Assembly: GCA_900548535.1 (NCBI GenBank)
Contig: URLG01000016.1
Location: 1 to 44,073 of the forward strand
Reading direction: 5' to 3'
Length of the DNA stretch: 44,073 bases
DNA from: Candidatus Segatella intestinihominis
Lineage (GTDB): Bacteria; Bacteroidota; Bacteroidia; Bacteroidales; Bacteroidaceae
Shown: in pieces, positions 9,301-16,885 of the stretch
Layout of the letters: the number at the start of each line of letters is the position of its first letter
Numbering within the stretch: position 1 is the stretch's first letter
Program-made: the position numbers and the translations under genes
Notes under the pieces: model-generated
What the model was told of the DNA's origin: nothing
Database searches by the model: none
The model's input: only the letters and a program-made list of their open reading frames with translations

Positions 9301-9858
9301 GAGAGCTTGCATCATCGGGGTTTCCAACTGCACATAATAGAAATAAGTGGCAGCCACGATGTCAAACTCGGAGCGTGCATACACCATGCGTTGGCGCTCC
9401 CTCTTGGGCAAATCGTCATACTCCTCCTGTATACGGCGCAAACGACGCATGGCACTCTCACGATAAGCATAAAAATCCTTGTTGCGGGCTTCACGCTGGC
9501 AAAGTCGCATATTCTGAACGTCGGCAATAAGGAGTTCTATCTGGTTGTCGGTGCTTGCCTCCACCTCGTTGAGCCATCGCTTGGCTAGCTTATAATCCAT
9601 CTTGGCAGTAGCCACGAAAGCCAAGTTGTTGCATGCCTCGGCATATCCTGCAGAATAATCGGAAGATAAGTGTAAAGCACTATCAGCTAAAACCTTAACA
9701 GAATCAAGGTTGCGATAATGAAAAGCATAAGAAAGATGATTCAGCCTATCTACCTCGCCCTTATGCGAAGGCGTACAAGCTGAAAAAAGAAACATCGCCA
9801 CCATCATAGAGATGATGGCGATGCCATAATGATAATATGTATGTTTAATAGATAACAT
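6376..9858 (-). CDS. Large membrane histidine kinase with two sensor regions (DUF5112/HATPase/DUF5113 type)
   Basis: 1160 aa from the chosen ATG at 9858. The frame extends upstream to 9915, but that would overlap eda, while 9858 gives an N-terminal lipobox-like signal (FLFSACTPS, Cys28). Order: TPR-like periplasmic region (about 30-400), membrane helix (about 406-425), coiled coil, then an ATPase domain with N box DNARKF (about 608), G1 box DDGKGMD (about 641) and G2 box GHGFGLLN (about 661). Unusually the chain continues. A signal-like helix (about 712-729), a second extracytoplasmic region (730-870), another helix (871-892), a coiled coil and an H-box-like LKHETMYYPSRI (His about 1001) precede a degenerate C-terminal domain. 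I recognise this as the DUF5112 and DUF5113 architecture of Bacteroidales. It lies 14 bp after eda and is followed by a response regulator. Confidence 0.85.
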   Translation of the reverse strand: MLSIKHTYYHYGIAIISMMVAMFLFSACTPSHKGEVDRLNHLSYAFHYRNLDSVKVLADSALHLSSDYSAGYAEACNNLAFVATAKMDYKLAKRWLNEVEASTDNQIELLIADVQNMRLCQREARNKDFYAYRESAMRRLRRIQEEYDDLPKRERQRMVYARSEFDIVAATYFYYVQLETPMMQALNDIDPDVLEQDTAQYLNYLYNFGSGGAIQRNTPNEVAQAEFDNLIQCYMLASGSNPYPYWQANALQAISEHIQDAQQRDFLVKNNLPAFLYLNVEQMPSQLLAGNFAQRALNLFMKYGDVYQTAGAYRTLSECYWGIQDYASAESCLQHALHDNKAISQAPDLVASIRERLCLVYSAVDDKPKSDYNRNIYLDLQDQSRQDRQLEARAAQLDTNAVQLNLMIIAVLGMIVLVIILLYVFDRMKRKNSKANNMDALLQPLREWNKDNEQYISNLRDKKEEVDEARNMTLLHIEENRKRNLEQRAKISLVNSITPFIDRMNHEVERLMDGKDDEQVRAERFAYISELTDKINQYNEVLTQWIQMRQGALNLRIESFSLQPLFDIVNKGKFGFQMKDIQLVIEPTDAVVKADKTLTLFMINTIADNARKFTPAGGTVRVSAQVAGENGGSYVEISITDDGKGMDEETLSHVFDRTYTGGHGFGLLNCKGIVEKYRKISSLFSVCQIHAESEVGKGSRFSFRLPCGVKRQMMMLLLLLVSVVGMAAGSHSAASKNLAAELSRAASYADSAYFSNVNGTYERTLVFADSAREYFNRYYLAQYPEGKYLMVRHPKVGMAAELRWLRDSLPINYNVILDLRNESAVAALALHKWDLYESNNKVYTQLFRELSADNTLGDYVRTMQVSENSKMVAVVLLILLLLQLPLAYYLLYYRHVINHRLAVEKVNAINQVLLSPDTEQQKLQQIDQIWKGHGRLKADYAQLEDVVERIRQALLQSQEMRGSEHLQLEMAEDELSRVEYENARLHVANAVLDNCLSALKHETMYYPSRIRQLIDQHPDDITSLAELVDYYKSLYQMLSAQAMEQVSAPVKCDHFLLAYLFSLLLDKKMFTAEDEQLLQPQSLGDGKYVAYLIDKGIPYDERIHPLLFTALTSDIKYLLCRQIVREIGEVTNLRGCGILPKASDKGTLVIEVILPARMKL

Positions 9859-9872
9859 GCATAAAGTGATGA

Positions 9873-10544
9873 TTAGGCACGTGCCTTGGCAATATAGCCG
9901 AGAGCCTCCTGGCACTTAGCTGTGATAGCTGCCCAGTTGCCTGCAGCCACTACGTCCTTAGGGAAGAGCTTAGAGCCCATACCTACACAGAGCACGCCAG
10001 CCTTGATCCAAGGAGTAAGGTTCTCCTCTGTTGGCTCTACCGCACCTGTTACCATAATGTTGCTCCAGCGCAATGGTGCCATCACGTTCTTGACGAATGA
10101 AGGACCACCTACATTGCCAGCAGGGAATACCTTGGTTACATCGCAACCAGCTGCCTGGGCATTGTTGATCTCAGTTACCGAACCACAACCTGGTGAATAA
10201 GGCACCAAGCGACGGTTGCAGACAGGAGCAATCTCAGGATTGAAGTTAGGACCTACGATGAAGTTGGCACCAAGCTGCAAATAGAGAGCTGCAGTACCAG
10301 CATCAATCACTGTACCTGCGCCGAGAATCAACTCTGGGCACTCCTTGTCAGCCCACTTTACCAACTCGCCGAAAATCTCGTGAGCGAAGTCACCACGGTT
10401 GGTAAACTCGAATACGCGCACGCCACCCTCGTAGCAAGCCTTGATTACATTCTTACAAACATCTACGTCCTTATTGAAGAATACAGGCACCATACCAGTC
10501 TCTTTCATGGCTGCCATGACCTGCATTTTGCTAAACTTTGCCAT
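9873..10544 (-). CDS. eda: 2-keto-3-deoxy-6-phosphogluconate aldolase
   Basis: 223 aa, the usual size. The Schiff-base lysine is in VTKVFPAGNVGG (family motif KxFPA), the catalytic Glu is in RVFEFTNRG, and the strand LILGAGTV and PGCGSVTEI follow the class I KDPG/KHG aldolase pattern. It splits KDPG into pyruvate and glyceraldehyde-3-phosphate, in the cytoplasm. Upstream kdgK makes its substrate, and the 41-bp gap and shared strand indicate one operon. The oversized histidine kinase begins 14 bp after its stop, so sugar-acid catabolism and signalling genes are probably co-transcribed. Confidence 0.95.
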   Translation of the reverse strand: MAKFSKMQVMAAMKETGMVPVFFNKDVDVCKNVIKACYEGGVRVFEFTNRGDFAHEIFGELVKWADKECPELILGAGTVIDAGTAALYLQLGANFIVGPNFNPEIAPVCNRRLVPYSPGCGSVTEINNAQAAGCDVTKVFPAGNVGGPSFVKNVMAPLRWSNIMVTGAVEPTEENLTPWIKAGVLCVGMGSKLFPKDVVAAGNWAAITAKCQEALGYIAKARA

Positions 10545-10547
10545 TTT

Positions 10548-10575
10548 AATTATTAATTATTAATTCTAAATTATT
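10548..10575 (-). repeat. AATTATT heptamer tract between kdgK and eda
   Basis: Four 7-bp units (AATTATT, AATTATT, AATTCTA, AATTATT, plus strand) occupy most of the 41-bp gap. Confidence 0.7.
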
Positions 10576-10585
10576 CATTGTAAGA

Positions 10586-11608
10586 TTATCTCTGCACACG
10601 GCCGTTGGCATTACCACCAGCCAAACTCTCTACCTCATCAACAGATACCAAGTTGAAGTCGCCAGGGATAGTGTGCTTCAATGCAGAAGCTGCCACTGCA
10701 AACTCGAGAGCCTCAGCCTGGGTAGACTTGGTGAGGAGACCGTGGATCAAGCCACCAGAGAATGAGTCGCCACCACCCACACGGTCGATGATAGGGTTGA
10801 TGTCATAGTGCTTGCTCTGATAGAACTCCTTGCCATCATAGATAAGAGCCTTCCAGCCATTGTGAGTAGCAGAGAGAGACTCACGGAGAGTAGAAACCAC
10901 ATACTTGAAGCCAAACTCCTTCATCATGCCCTGGAAGATACCATAGTAACCCTCGGCATCAGTCTTGCCGCCCTCTACATCAGCATCAGGCTTGAAGCCC
11001 AAGCAGAGCTGAGCGTCCTCCTCATTACCAATGCAAACGTCTACATACTTCATCAATGGGCGCATCACTGAGATAGCCTTCTCAGAAGTCCAGAGTTTCT
11101 TGCGGAAGTTGAGGTCTACAGACACTGTTACGCCATGACGCTTAGCAGCCTCGCAAGCCAACTTGGTGAGCTCAGCAGCCTTGTCGCTAATGGCAGGAGT
11201 AATGCCGCTCCAGTGGAACCACTGAGCACCCTCCATAATCTTATCAAAATCAAAATCAGATGGATCAGCCTCAGCGATAGCGCTATGAGCACGGTCGTAG
11301 ATTACCTTGGATGGGCGCATAGAAGCACCTGTCTCTGCATAATAGAGACCCACACGATCGCCACCACGAGCGATGAAGTCGGTATTCACACCATAACGAC
11401 GGAGTGCATTGACAGCAATCTGTCCAATCTCATGCTTAGGCAACTTAGATACGAAGTAAGCCTCATGACCATAGTTGGCCACGCTCACTGCCACATTTGC
11501 CTCACCACCACCAGGGATGATACGGAATGAATCACTCTGAATGAAACGGTCATTACCTTCTGGAGATAAGCGAAGCATAATCTCACCTAATGTTACAATC
11601 TTTGCCAT
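10586..11608 (-). CDS. kdgK: 2-keto-3-deoxygluconate kinase, PfkB family
   Basis: 340 aa. PfkB signatures are present: GEIMLRLSPEGNDRF at the start, the substrate loop GGGEANVAVSVANYG (about 33-47) and the catalytic anion-hole motif GGGDSFSGGLIHG (about 277-289) with the base Asp. The GDRVGLYYAETGASMRPS region resembles KdgK rather than fructokinases. It phosphorylates KDG to KDPG, which the next gene, eda, cleaves. It is first in its minus-strand operon, 356 bp from the divergent LacI-type regulator, and has a full TAnnTTTG element upstream. Confidence 0.92.
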   Translation of the reverse strand: MAKIVTLGEIMLRLSPEGNDRFIQSDSFRIIPGGGEANVAVSVANYGHEAYFVSKLPKHEIGQIAVNALRRYGVNTDFIARGGDRVGLYYAETGASMRPSKVIYDRAHSAIAEADPSDFDFDKIMEGAQWFHWSGITPAISDKAAELTKLACEAAKRHGVTVSVDLNFRKKLWTSEKAISVMRPLMKYVDVCIGNEEDAQLCLGFKPDADVEGGKTDAEGYYGIFQGMMKEFGFKYVVSTLRESLSATHNGWKALIYDGKEFYQSKHYDINPIIDRVGGGDSFSGGLIHGLLTKSTQAEALEFAVAASALKHTIPGDFNLVSVDEVESLAGGNANGRVQR

Positions 11609-11683
11609 TGTTTGATAGTTTTAATTTCTTGTTTTTATTGTTTGTTTATTTGAATTCAGTCGTTAAACTTCCAAATGATGTGG

Positions 11684-11691
11684 CAAAAATA
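11684..11691 (-). promoter_or_regulatory. Putative -7 element of the kdgK operon
   Basis: On the minus strand this reads TATTTTTG (TAnnTTTG), about 76 bp before the kdgK start codon. The A/T-rich 11600-11750 region holds no gene. A 97-codon minus-strand frame there lacks any family features. Confidence 0.55.
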
Positions 11692-11756
11692 ACCATAATT
11701 TCTCGAATAACGAAATAAAATCGCATTTTTTTTTAGTTTTCGTACAAAAAAGTTGC

Positions 11757-11831
11757 TGTGCATTCGCACAATTCAAAAAAATGTTGTAAATTTGTGCCGA
11801 AAATACAAGTTTGTGGTCGCACACATTCGCA
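11757..11831. promoter_or_regulatory. Candidate LacI-family operator pair
   Basis: TGTGCATTCGCACA at 11757-11770 is a near-palindrome with 5-bp perfect arms. The octamer CATTCGCA inside it (11761-11768) recurs at 11824-11831, exactly 63 bp away, about six helical turns. The first copy covers the -33 position of the lacI-direction promoter. The site lies between a LacI-type regulator and the kdgK operon, so autoregulation and operon control, perhaps with looping, are reasonable inferences. Confidence 0.45.
11787..11794 (+). promoter_or_regulatory. Putative -7 element of the lacI-type gene
   Basis: TAAATTTG matches TAnnTTTG. It implies a long leader of about 165 nt before the ATG at 11965. Confidence 0.5.
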
Positions 11832-11964
11832 AATGATGCAGCGCACATTCTGAAACAATATAAATCAAAAGCTAACGCACAACGCACAGCACAGTCCCAA
11901 CACAACCAGGGAATATATAATATAATGTACGCGCGAAGAGCAAAGCTAGCAAACACTTAAAACA

Positions 11965-13029
11965 ATGGCCGAAAAAATTAGAATTAAGGACATCGCCGAA
12001 AGAGCTGGCGTATCAGTGGGAACCGTGGACCGCGTGCTTCACGAGCGCCCCAACGTATCCAAGCCGGCTCGAGAGAAGGTTGAGAAGGCACTCAAGGAAA
12101 TGAACTATCAACCTAACATGTATGCCAGTGCGCTGGCATACAACAAGTCGTATACCTTCTATCTACTCATACCTAAGCACGAGTCTGAGGCTTACTGGGA
12201 AGAGATAGAGGAAGGTGCCAGAAAATGCGAGGACACAAGAAGGGACTTCCACATCGACGTGGAGATCAGATTCTACGAGCGCTCCAACGAGGAATCGTTC
12301 AGAGAGATGGGCAATGAGATACTCCAGGCCCACCCAGAGGGCGTCATCGTGGTGCCATCCTCTCTTGCCGTGACCCGAGAATTTACGGAGAACCTTCACA
12401 AGAATAGCATTCCGTTTATCCTCCTCGACTCCTATATGCCCGACTTGCGCCCACTGTCCTTCTTCGGTCAGGACTCCTTCTGCTCTGGTTTCTTCGCTGC
12501 CAAGATGCTCATGATGATAGCATCCAAGGAGACGGAGATCATGCTGATGAGACAGACCAAGGATGGCAGAGTGGTCAGCAAGCAGCAGGACAACCGTGAG
12601 GTGGGATTCCGCCACTACATGCACGACCACTTCCCCAGCGTGGAGATTATCGACCTGGACCTGCCTCTGAGCGGAACCCGTGCAGAATACACCAAGATGA
12701 TGGAGAAGTACTTTGCCGAGCATCCCAACACCCATCACTGCATCACCATGACATCCAAGGCACACATCGTGGGCGACTTCCTGCTGAAGACCAACCGCCG
12801 AGACGTGCAGATCATGGGCTATGATATGGTGGAGAAGAACGCCCGCTGCCTCAGAGAGGGAAGCATCTCCTTCCTCATCGCACAGCATGCCTACATGCAG
12901 GGCTACTCTTGCGTAGAGACTCTCTTCCGCGCCATCGTGCTCAAGAAGAAAGTAACACCTGTCAACTATATGCCTATCGAACTCCTGATGAAGGAGAACG
13001 TGGACTTCTACCGTAGAACACAGCTGTAA
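11965..13029 (+). CDS. LacI-family transcriptional regulator
   Basis: 354 aa. The N-terminal HTH is IKDIAERAGVSVGTVDRVL (about 7-25), followed by the hinge region and a periplasmic-binding-protein-like effector domain. Its placement between kdgK-eda and uxaA suggests that it senses a hexuronate intermediate such as KDG or altronate. It is transcribed with uxaA and the antiporter, and the candidate operators lie just upstream. The substrate is an inference. The family is certain. Confidence 0.92.
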   Translation: MAEKIRIKDIAERAGVSVGTVDRVLHERPNVSKPAREKVEKALKEMNYQPNMYASALAYNKSYTFYLLIPKHESEAYWEEIEEGARKCEDTRRDFHIDVEIRFYERSNEESFREMGNEILQAHPEGVIVVPSSLAVTREFTENLHKNSIPFILLDSYMPDLRPLSFFGQDSFCSGFFAAKMLMMIASKETEIMLMRQTKDGRVVSKQQDNREVGFRHYMHDHFPSVEIIDLDLPLSGTRAEYTKMMEKYFAEHPNTHHCITMTSKAHIVGDFLLKTNRRDVQIMGYDMVEKNARCLREGSISFLIAQHAYMQGYSCVETLFRAIVLKKKVTPVNYMPIELLMKENVDFYRRTQL

Positions 13030-13030
13030 A

Positions 13031-13072
13031 GTTAGGAGTTTGGAGTTAGGAGTTAGGAGTTGGGAGTTAAAA
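13031..13072 (+). repeat. GTTAGGA heptamer tract after lacI
   Basis: Six 7-bp units of GTTAGGA with variants (GTTTGGA, GTTGGGA, GTTAAAA) start 1 bp after the lacI stop codon. Same family as the tracts at 22481 and 33044. Confidence 0.85.
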
Positions 13073-13117
13073 GATACATTCATATAATATATAAGAAAAT
13101 TACAAAAACATTCTACG

Positions 13118-14614
13118 ATGAAACAATCAAGCTTTATCAAGATTAACCCTGCCGACTCGGTAGTGGTTTGCTTGCGCCCCATGAAGAAGGGCGAAACAGT
13201 AGAGGTAGATGGCAAGACCATCACCCTGTTGCAGGACACTCCTGCAGGACACAAGGTGCTCATCGACGATGCACCAGAGGGTAAGGACATCATCAAGTAT
13301 GGCTACCCTATCGGTCATGCCAAGCAGGACCTCAAGGCTGGCGAATGGGTCAACGAGAACAACTTGAAGACCAATCTTGCCGGTACATTGGAATACACCT
13401 ACAACCCTGTGGACGAGCAGCTCAGCATCGCTCAGGAGAACCGTACATTCAAGGGCTATGTGCGCAAGAATGGCGAGGTAGGTGTAAGAAATGAGATCTG
13501 GGTAGTGCCTACCGTGGGCTGCGTGAATGGCGTGGCTGAGAAACTGGTGGAACTGCTCAAGAAGGAGACTGGCTGCGAGGGTATCGACGCCATCCACGCT
13601 TGGCACCACAACTATGGTTGCTCTCAGCTCTCTGGCGACCACGAGAATACCCGCAAGGTGCTCCGCGACATCTGTCTGCACCCTAACGCAGGTGCTGTAC
13701 TCGTGCTATCACTGGGCTGCGAGAACAATCAGCCAGATGCCTTCATGGAGATGCTCGGCGACTATGACAAGGACCGCATCAAATTGCTCGTTACCCAGAA
13801 GGTAGAGGGCGATGAGCTGGAAGAAGGCATGAAGATACTTCGTGACCTATACAAGAAGGCTAAGGAGGATAAGCGTGAAGACGTGCCAGTAAGCAAGCTC
13901 CGTGTAGGTTTGAAGTGTGGCGGTTCAGACGGATTCAGCGGCATCACCGCCAACCCATTGGTAGGTGAATTCTCAGACTGGCTCGTAGCCCAGGGCGGCA
14001 CTAGCATCCTGACCGAGGTGCCTGAGATGTTTGGCGCAGAGACCATCCTCATGAACCGTTGCGAGAACAAGGAGCTCTTCGATAAGACCGTTCACCTGAT
14101 CAATGACTTCAAGGAGTACTTCTTGAGCCATGGCGAGCCAGTGGGCGAAAACCCATCACCAGGCAACAAGGCAGGTGGTATCTCTACCCTCGAAGACAAG
14201 GCATTGGGTTGCACCCAGAAGTGTGGACGTGCCCCAGTGAGCGGCGTGTTGCAGTATGGCGACCGTCTGGAGACTACCGGACTCAACCTGCTCTCAGCCC
14301 CAGGCAATGACCTCGTGGCAGCTACCGCACTGGCATCAGCAGGTTGCCAGCTCGTACTCTTCACCACCGGTCGAGGCACCCCATTCGGCACCTTCGTACC
14401 AACCATGAAGATTTCTACCAACAGCAACTTGGCTAAGAACAAGCCAAACTGGATAGACTTCAATGCTGGCGAACTGGTAGAAGGCACCGAGATGAAAGAC
14501 TTGGTACGCAAGTTTATCGACAAGATCATAGCCGTGGCAAGTGGCGAGGAAGCTCGCAATGAGTATAACGGCTATCGCGAAATTTCCATCTTCAAGAATG
14601 GAGTTACCCTGTAA
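13118..14614 (+). CDS. uxaA: Altronate dehydratase
   Basis: 498 aa, the family's usual length. The N-terminal SAF-like domain (about 1-95, with YPIGHAKQDLKAGEWV) precedes the UxaA catalytic region. Landmarks are GYVRKNGEVGVRNEIWV, HNYGCSQLSGDHENT, GCENNQPD, LKCGGSDGFSGITANP and TTGRGTPFGTFVPTMKIS. The enzyme dehydrates D-altronate to 2-keto-3-deoxygluconate, the substrate of KdgK across the divergent promoter. UxaB and UxaC, which would make altronate from galacturonate, are not in this window. It lies 88 bp after lacI and 51 bp before the antiporter, so a three-gene operon is likely. Confidence 0.95.
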   Translation: MKQSSFIKINPADSVVVCLRPMKKGETVEVDGKTITLLQDTPAGHKVLIDDAPEGKDIIKYGYPIGHAKQDLKAGEWVNENNLKTNLAGTLEYTYNPVDEQLSIAQENRTFKGYVRKNGEVGVRNEIWVVPTVGCVNGVAEKLVELLKKETGCEGIDAIHAWHHNYGCSQLSGDHENTRKVLRDICLHPNAGAVLVLSLGCENNQPDAFMEMLGDYDKDRIKLLVTQKVEGDELEEGMKILRDLYKKAKEDKREDVPVSKLRVGLKCGGSDGFSGITANPLVGEFSDWLVAQGGTSILTEVPEMFGAETILMNRCENKELFDKTVHLINDFKEYFLSHGEPVGENPSPGNKAGGISTLEDKALGCTQKCGRAPVSGVLQYGDRLETTGLNLLSAPGNDLVAATALASAGCQLVLFTTGRGTPFGTFVPTMKISTNSNLAKNKPNWIDFNAGELVEGTEMKDLVRKFIDKIIAVASGEEARNEYNGYREISIFKNGVTL

Positions 14615-14665
14615 CTTCCATCTTCCAGAAAAGGAGTAACATAGTAAAAAAAAACAAAATAAGAC

Positions 14666-15976
14666 ATGAGTAACAAAAAAGGATTGTTGGCACTATCACC
14701 ACTGATTATATTGATAGCACTCATCACCCTCTTCACCATCTACTCGGTGCAGAGCGGCGACCAGGGGAGCACGCTCTCGCTCACCGTGGCATTCATGATA
14801 TCCAGTATCTATGCCGTGGCGATATCCGGGGGTATGCCCATCAAGAAGCGCATCGACACATATAGCAAGGGGGCGGGTGCCAACAACCTGATGCTCATGT
14901 TGTGGATATACGTGCTGGCAGGTGCTTTCGCTGCATCGGCTAAGGCTATGGGGGCTGTGGATGCCACCGTCAACCTAGCCCTCAACGTGCTGCCTGCCAA
15001 CATGATTCTGCCGGGATTGTTTCTCGCAGCATGCTTCATCTCCGTATCCATCGGAACCAGTGTGGGCACCGTCGTGGCACTCGTTCCGATAGCTGCCGGA
15101 TTAGCCCACTCCATGGACGCCAACATCGGACTGATGACGGCCATCATTGTGGGAGGCGCATACTTTGGCGACAATCTCTCGTTTATATCCGACACCACTG
15201 TGGTGGCTACGCAAACGCAGAGCTGCCGCATGAGCGACAAGTTCAGAGTCAACTCCATGATTGTGATACCTGCCGCCATCGTGATACTCATCGTATATGG
15301 CGTGATGGGCTATGGCTATCAGGCTCCTACCCACGTGGCATCGGTAGATATCTGGAAGGTAGTGCCTTATCTCGTAGTACTCATCACCGCCATCGCCGGC
15401 ATCAATGTGATGGCAGTGCTCTCCCTGGGCACCATCCTCTGCGGCATCATAGGCATCGCATCCCACTATCTGGGCGCAGAGCAATCCTACGATGTCTTTG
15501 GCTGGTTCTCTGCCATGGGCAATGGCATCACTGGCATGGGCGAACTCGTCATCATAGCCATGATGGCTGGAGGTATGCTGGAGATTATCCGTGAGAATGG
15601 TGGCATCAACTTCATCATCGACAAGATAACATCCCACGTCAACAACAAGCGAGGTGCCGAGCTCTCCTTAGCTGCCCTCGTATCGATGGTGAACATCTGC
15701 ACCGCCAACAACACCGTAGCCATCCTCACCGTAGGCAACATAGCCAAGAAGATAGGCGACAAGTTTGGTGTGGACAACCGCAAGGCTGCCAGCATTCTCG
15801 ACACCTTCTCCTGTACCGTGCAGGGCTTGATACCCTACGGCGTGCAGATGCTCTTGGCAGCCGGACTGGCGGGCGTAAGCCCTATGGACATCCTGCCCTA
15901 TCTCTACTATCCAGTGGCAATAGGCATCGCTGCCCTACTCGCCATCCTCCTGAGATACCCTAAGAGATACAGTTAG
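14666..15976 (+). CDS. NhaC-type Na+/H+ antiporter family transporter
   Basis: 436 aa with about 11-12 hydrophobic segments. IGTSVGTVVALVPIAAGLA (about 131-149) and GGAYFGDNLSFISDTTVVA (about 168-186) are NhaC-type motifs with the membrane-embedded Asp residues. A later NICTANNTVAILTVG segment matches the same family. Known members exchange Na+ for H+ or carry organic anions. Co-transcription with uxaA raises the possibility that it imports hexuronate or balances Na+/H+ during acid-sugar uptake, which I cannot decide from sequence. Confidence 0.85.
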   Translation: MSNKKGLLALSPLIILIALITLFTIYSVQSGDQGSTLSLTVAFMISSIYAVAISGGMPIKKRIDTYSKGAGANNLMLMLWIYVLAGAFAASAKAMGAVDATVNLALNVLPANMILPGLFLAACFISVSIGTSVGTVVALVPIAAGLAHSMDANIGLMTAIIVGGAYFGDNLSFISDTTVVATQTQSCRMSDKFRVNSMIVIPAAIVILIVYGVMGYGYQAPTHVASVDIWKVVPYLVVLITAIAGINVMAVLSLGTILCGIIGIASHYLGAEQSYDVFGWFSAMGNGITGMGELVIIAMMAGGMLEIIRENGGINFIIDKITSHVNNKRGAELSLAALVSMVNICTANNTVAILTVGNIAKKIGDKFGVDNRKAASILDTFSCTVQGLIPYGVQMLLAAGLAGVSPMDILPYLYYPVAIGIAALLAILLRYPKRYS

Positions 15977-16010
15977 AAAGAAGAATTGAATAATTGCAGC
16001 CGCCAGCCAC

Positions 16011-16045
16011 AATTATTAATTCTTAATTATTAATTCTTAATTGAA
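16011..16045 (+). repeat. AATTATT/AATTCTT heptamer tract
   Basis: Five 7-bp units alternating AATTATT and AATTCTT and ending in AATTGAA lie just before the ATG at 16053. Confidence 0.75.
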
Positions 16046-16052
16046 TCATACG

Positions 16053-16748
16053 ATGGACTTTTTGCAAAGAAATCTTTTCACACAGTTGCGCTCCGACCAC
16101 TTTGGAACCAAAGAGGAAATCGAGCCAATGACTACCTTCAAGAGAAAGAAGATAGCCCAAATGATGAAGAACCTCAGCGACATACCTGCCGGTGAGGTGA
16201 AGATGAGCACGGGATTTCTGAACCGCAGGCTGAACAAGATTCAAAATGACGAGCGCCATGCCATCGACACATCAGTAGAGACACTATACTTGCTGCGACT
16301 CATCGTGGCTAACGTCAATAGTATGCTCTCCAACGGCATCAACCTGAGGGGCATCATCCAGCTGGGCGATTACCTCCGCACCAGAGGCGACAAGGTAGAC
16401 TTTGTGAAACTGGACAAATGGCTCGCCAAGCTGCGCATCCAGCGCATGGCACAGCTAGAGGGAAGTGTGCTCATCACCTTCTTCGATTTTGAGCAGGACG
16501 AGCTGCCATTCGTGCATCATGTGGAGAGAGGAGCCTATGCCCTGACCCTGCGCTCACTCTACTACAACATACAGGAGCAACAAGACATCCAGTTTAAGCA
16601 GAGTTCATCGGGATTCGTACATACCACGGGCGGCACCATGCGCAAGAATCTGCGCCAAAGTTTCCGCTACTTGCAGTATGCCCCAATCGAAACCATCTGC
16701 AATTTCCTCAATGGATTCTTCCGTTCGCTCTCGGAAATAGAGGAATAA
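16053..16748 (+). CDS. Conserved-looking protein of unknown function
   Basis: 231 aa from ATG 16053. A TTG four codons upstream is in frame but lies in the repeat tract. No signal peptide or membrane segment is present. The protein is basic and largely helical by composition. The opening (LRSDHFGTKEEIEPMTTFKR) and the VHTTGGTMRKNLRQSFRYL stretch near residue 200 look conserved, but I cannot name the family. It follows the antiporter by 76 bp and is followed by its own terminator, so it may be the last gene of the uxaA unit or a single gene. Confidence 0.7.
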   Translation: MDFLQRNLFTQLRSDHFGTKEEIEPMTTFKRKKIAQMMKNLSDIPAGEVKMSTGFLNRRLNKIQNDERHAIDTSVETLYLLRLIVANVNSMLSNGINLRGIIQLGDYLRTRGDKVDFVKLDKWLAKLRIQRMAQLEGSVLITFFDFEQDELPFVHHVERGAYALTLRSLYYNIQEQQDIQFKQSSSGFVHTTGGTMRKNLRQSFRYLQYAPIETICNFLNGFFRSLSEIEE

Positions 16749-16841
16749 AACTAAGGAAAGACTATCCTGAAAAAGGAAGGTTTCTGCATTAAAAATACAA
16801 GAAGAAAATAGTAGAAATATAAAATATATATAAAAATAGGC

Positions 16842-16870
16842 ATCGTCTGGCAATTATGTCAGACGATTTT
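16842..16870 (+). terminator. Intrinsic terminator abutting the lysozyme promoter
   Basis: ATCGTCTG (16842-16849) pairs perfectly with CAGACGAT (16860-16867), and a short T-run follows. The next bases are the -7 element of the lysozyme gene, so terminator and promoter nearly overlap. Confidence 0.65.
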
Positions 16871-16872
16871 TG

Positions 16873-16880
16873 TATCTTTG
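16873..16880 (+). promoter_or_regulatory. -7 element directly in front of the lysozyme gene
   Basis: TATCTTTG (TAnnTTTG) ends only 5 bp before the ATG at 16886. With the usual 5-8 bp to the transcription start, the mRNA would be leaderless or nearly so. Confidence 0.55.
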
Positions 16881-16885
16881 CATTT

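Noticed and set aside
9859..9915. A longer N-terminus for the histidine kinase
   Set aside because: It would overlap eda and place extra residues before a clean lipoprotein-type signal, so the ATG at 9858 was preferred.
11663..11956. A 97-codon minus-strand frame in the kdgK-lacI gap
   Set aside because: It covers promoter and operator-like sites, its composition is unlike the neighbours, and no motif is visible.
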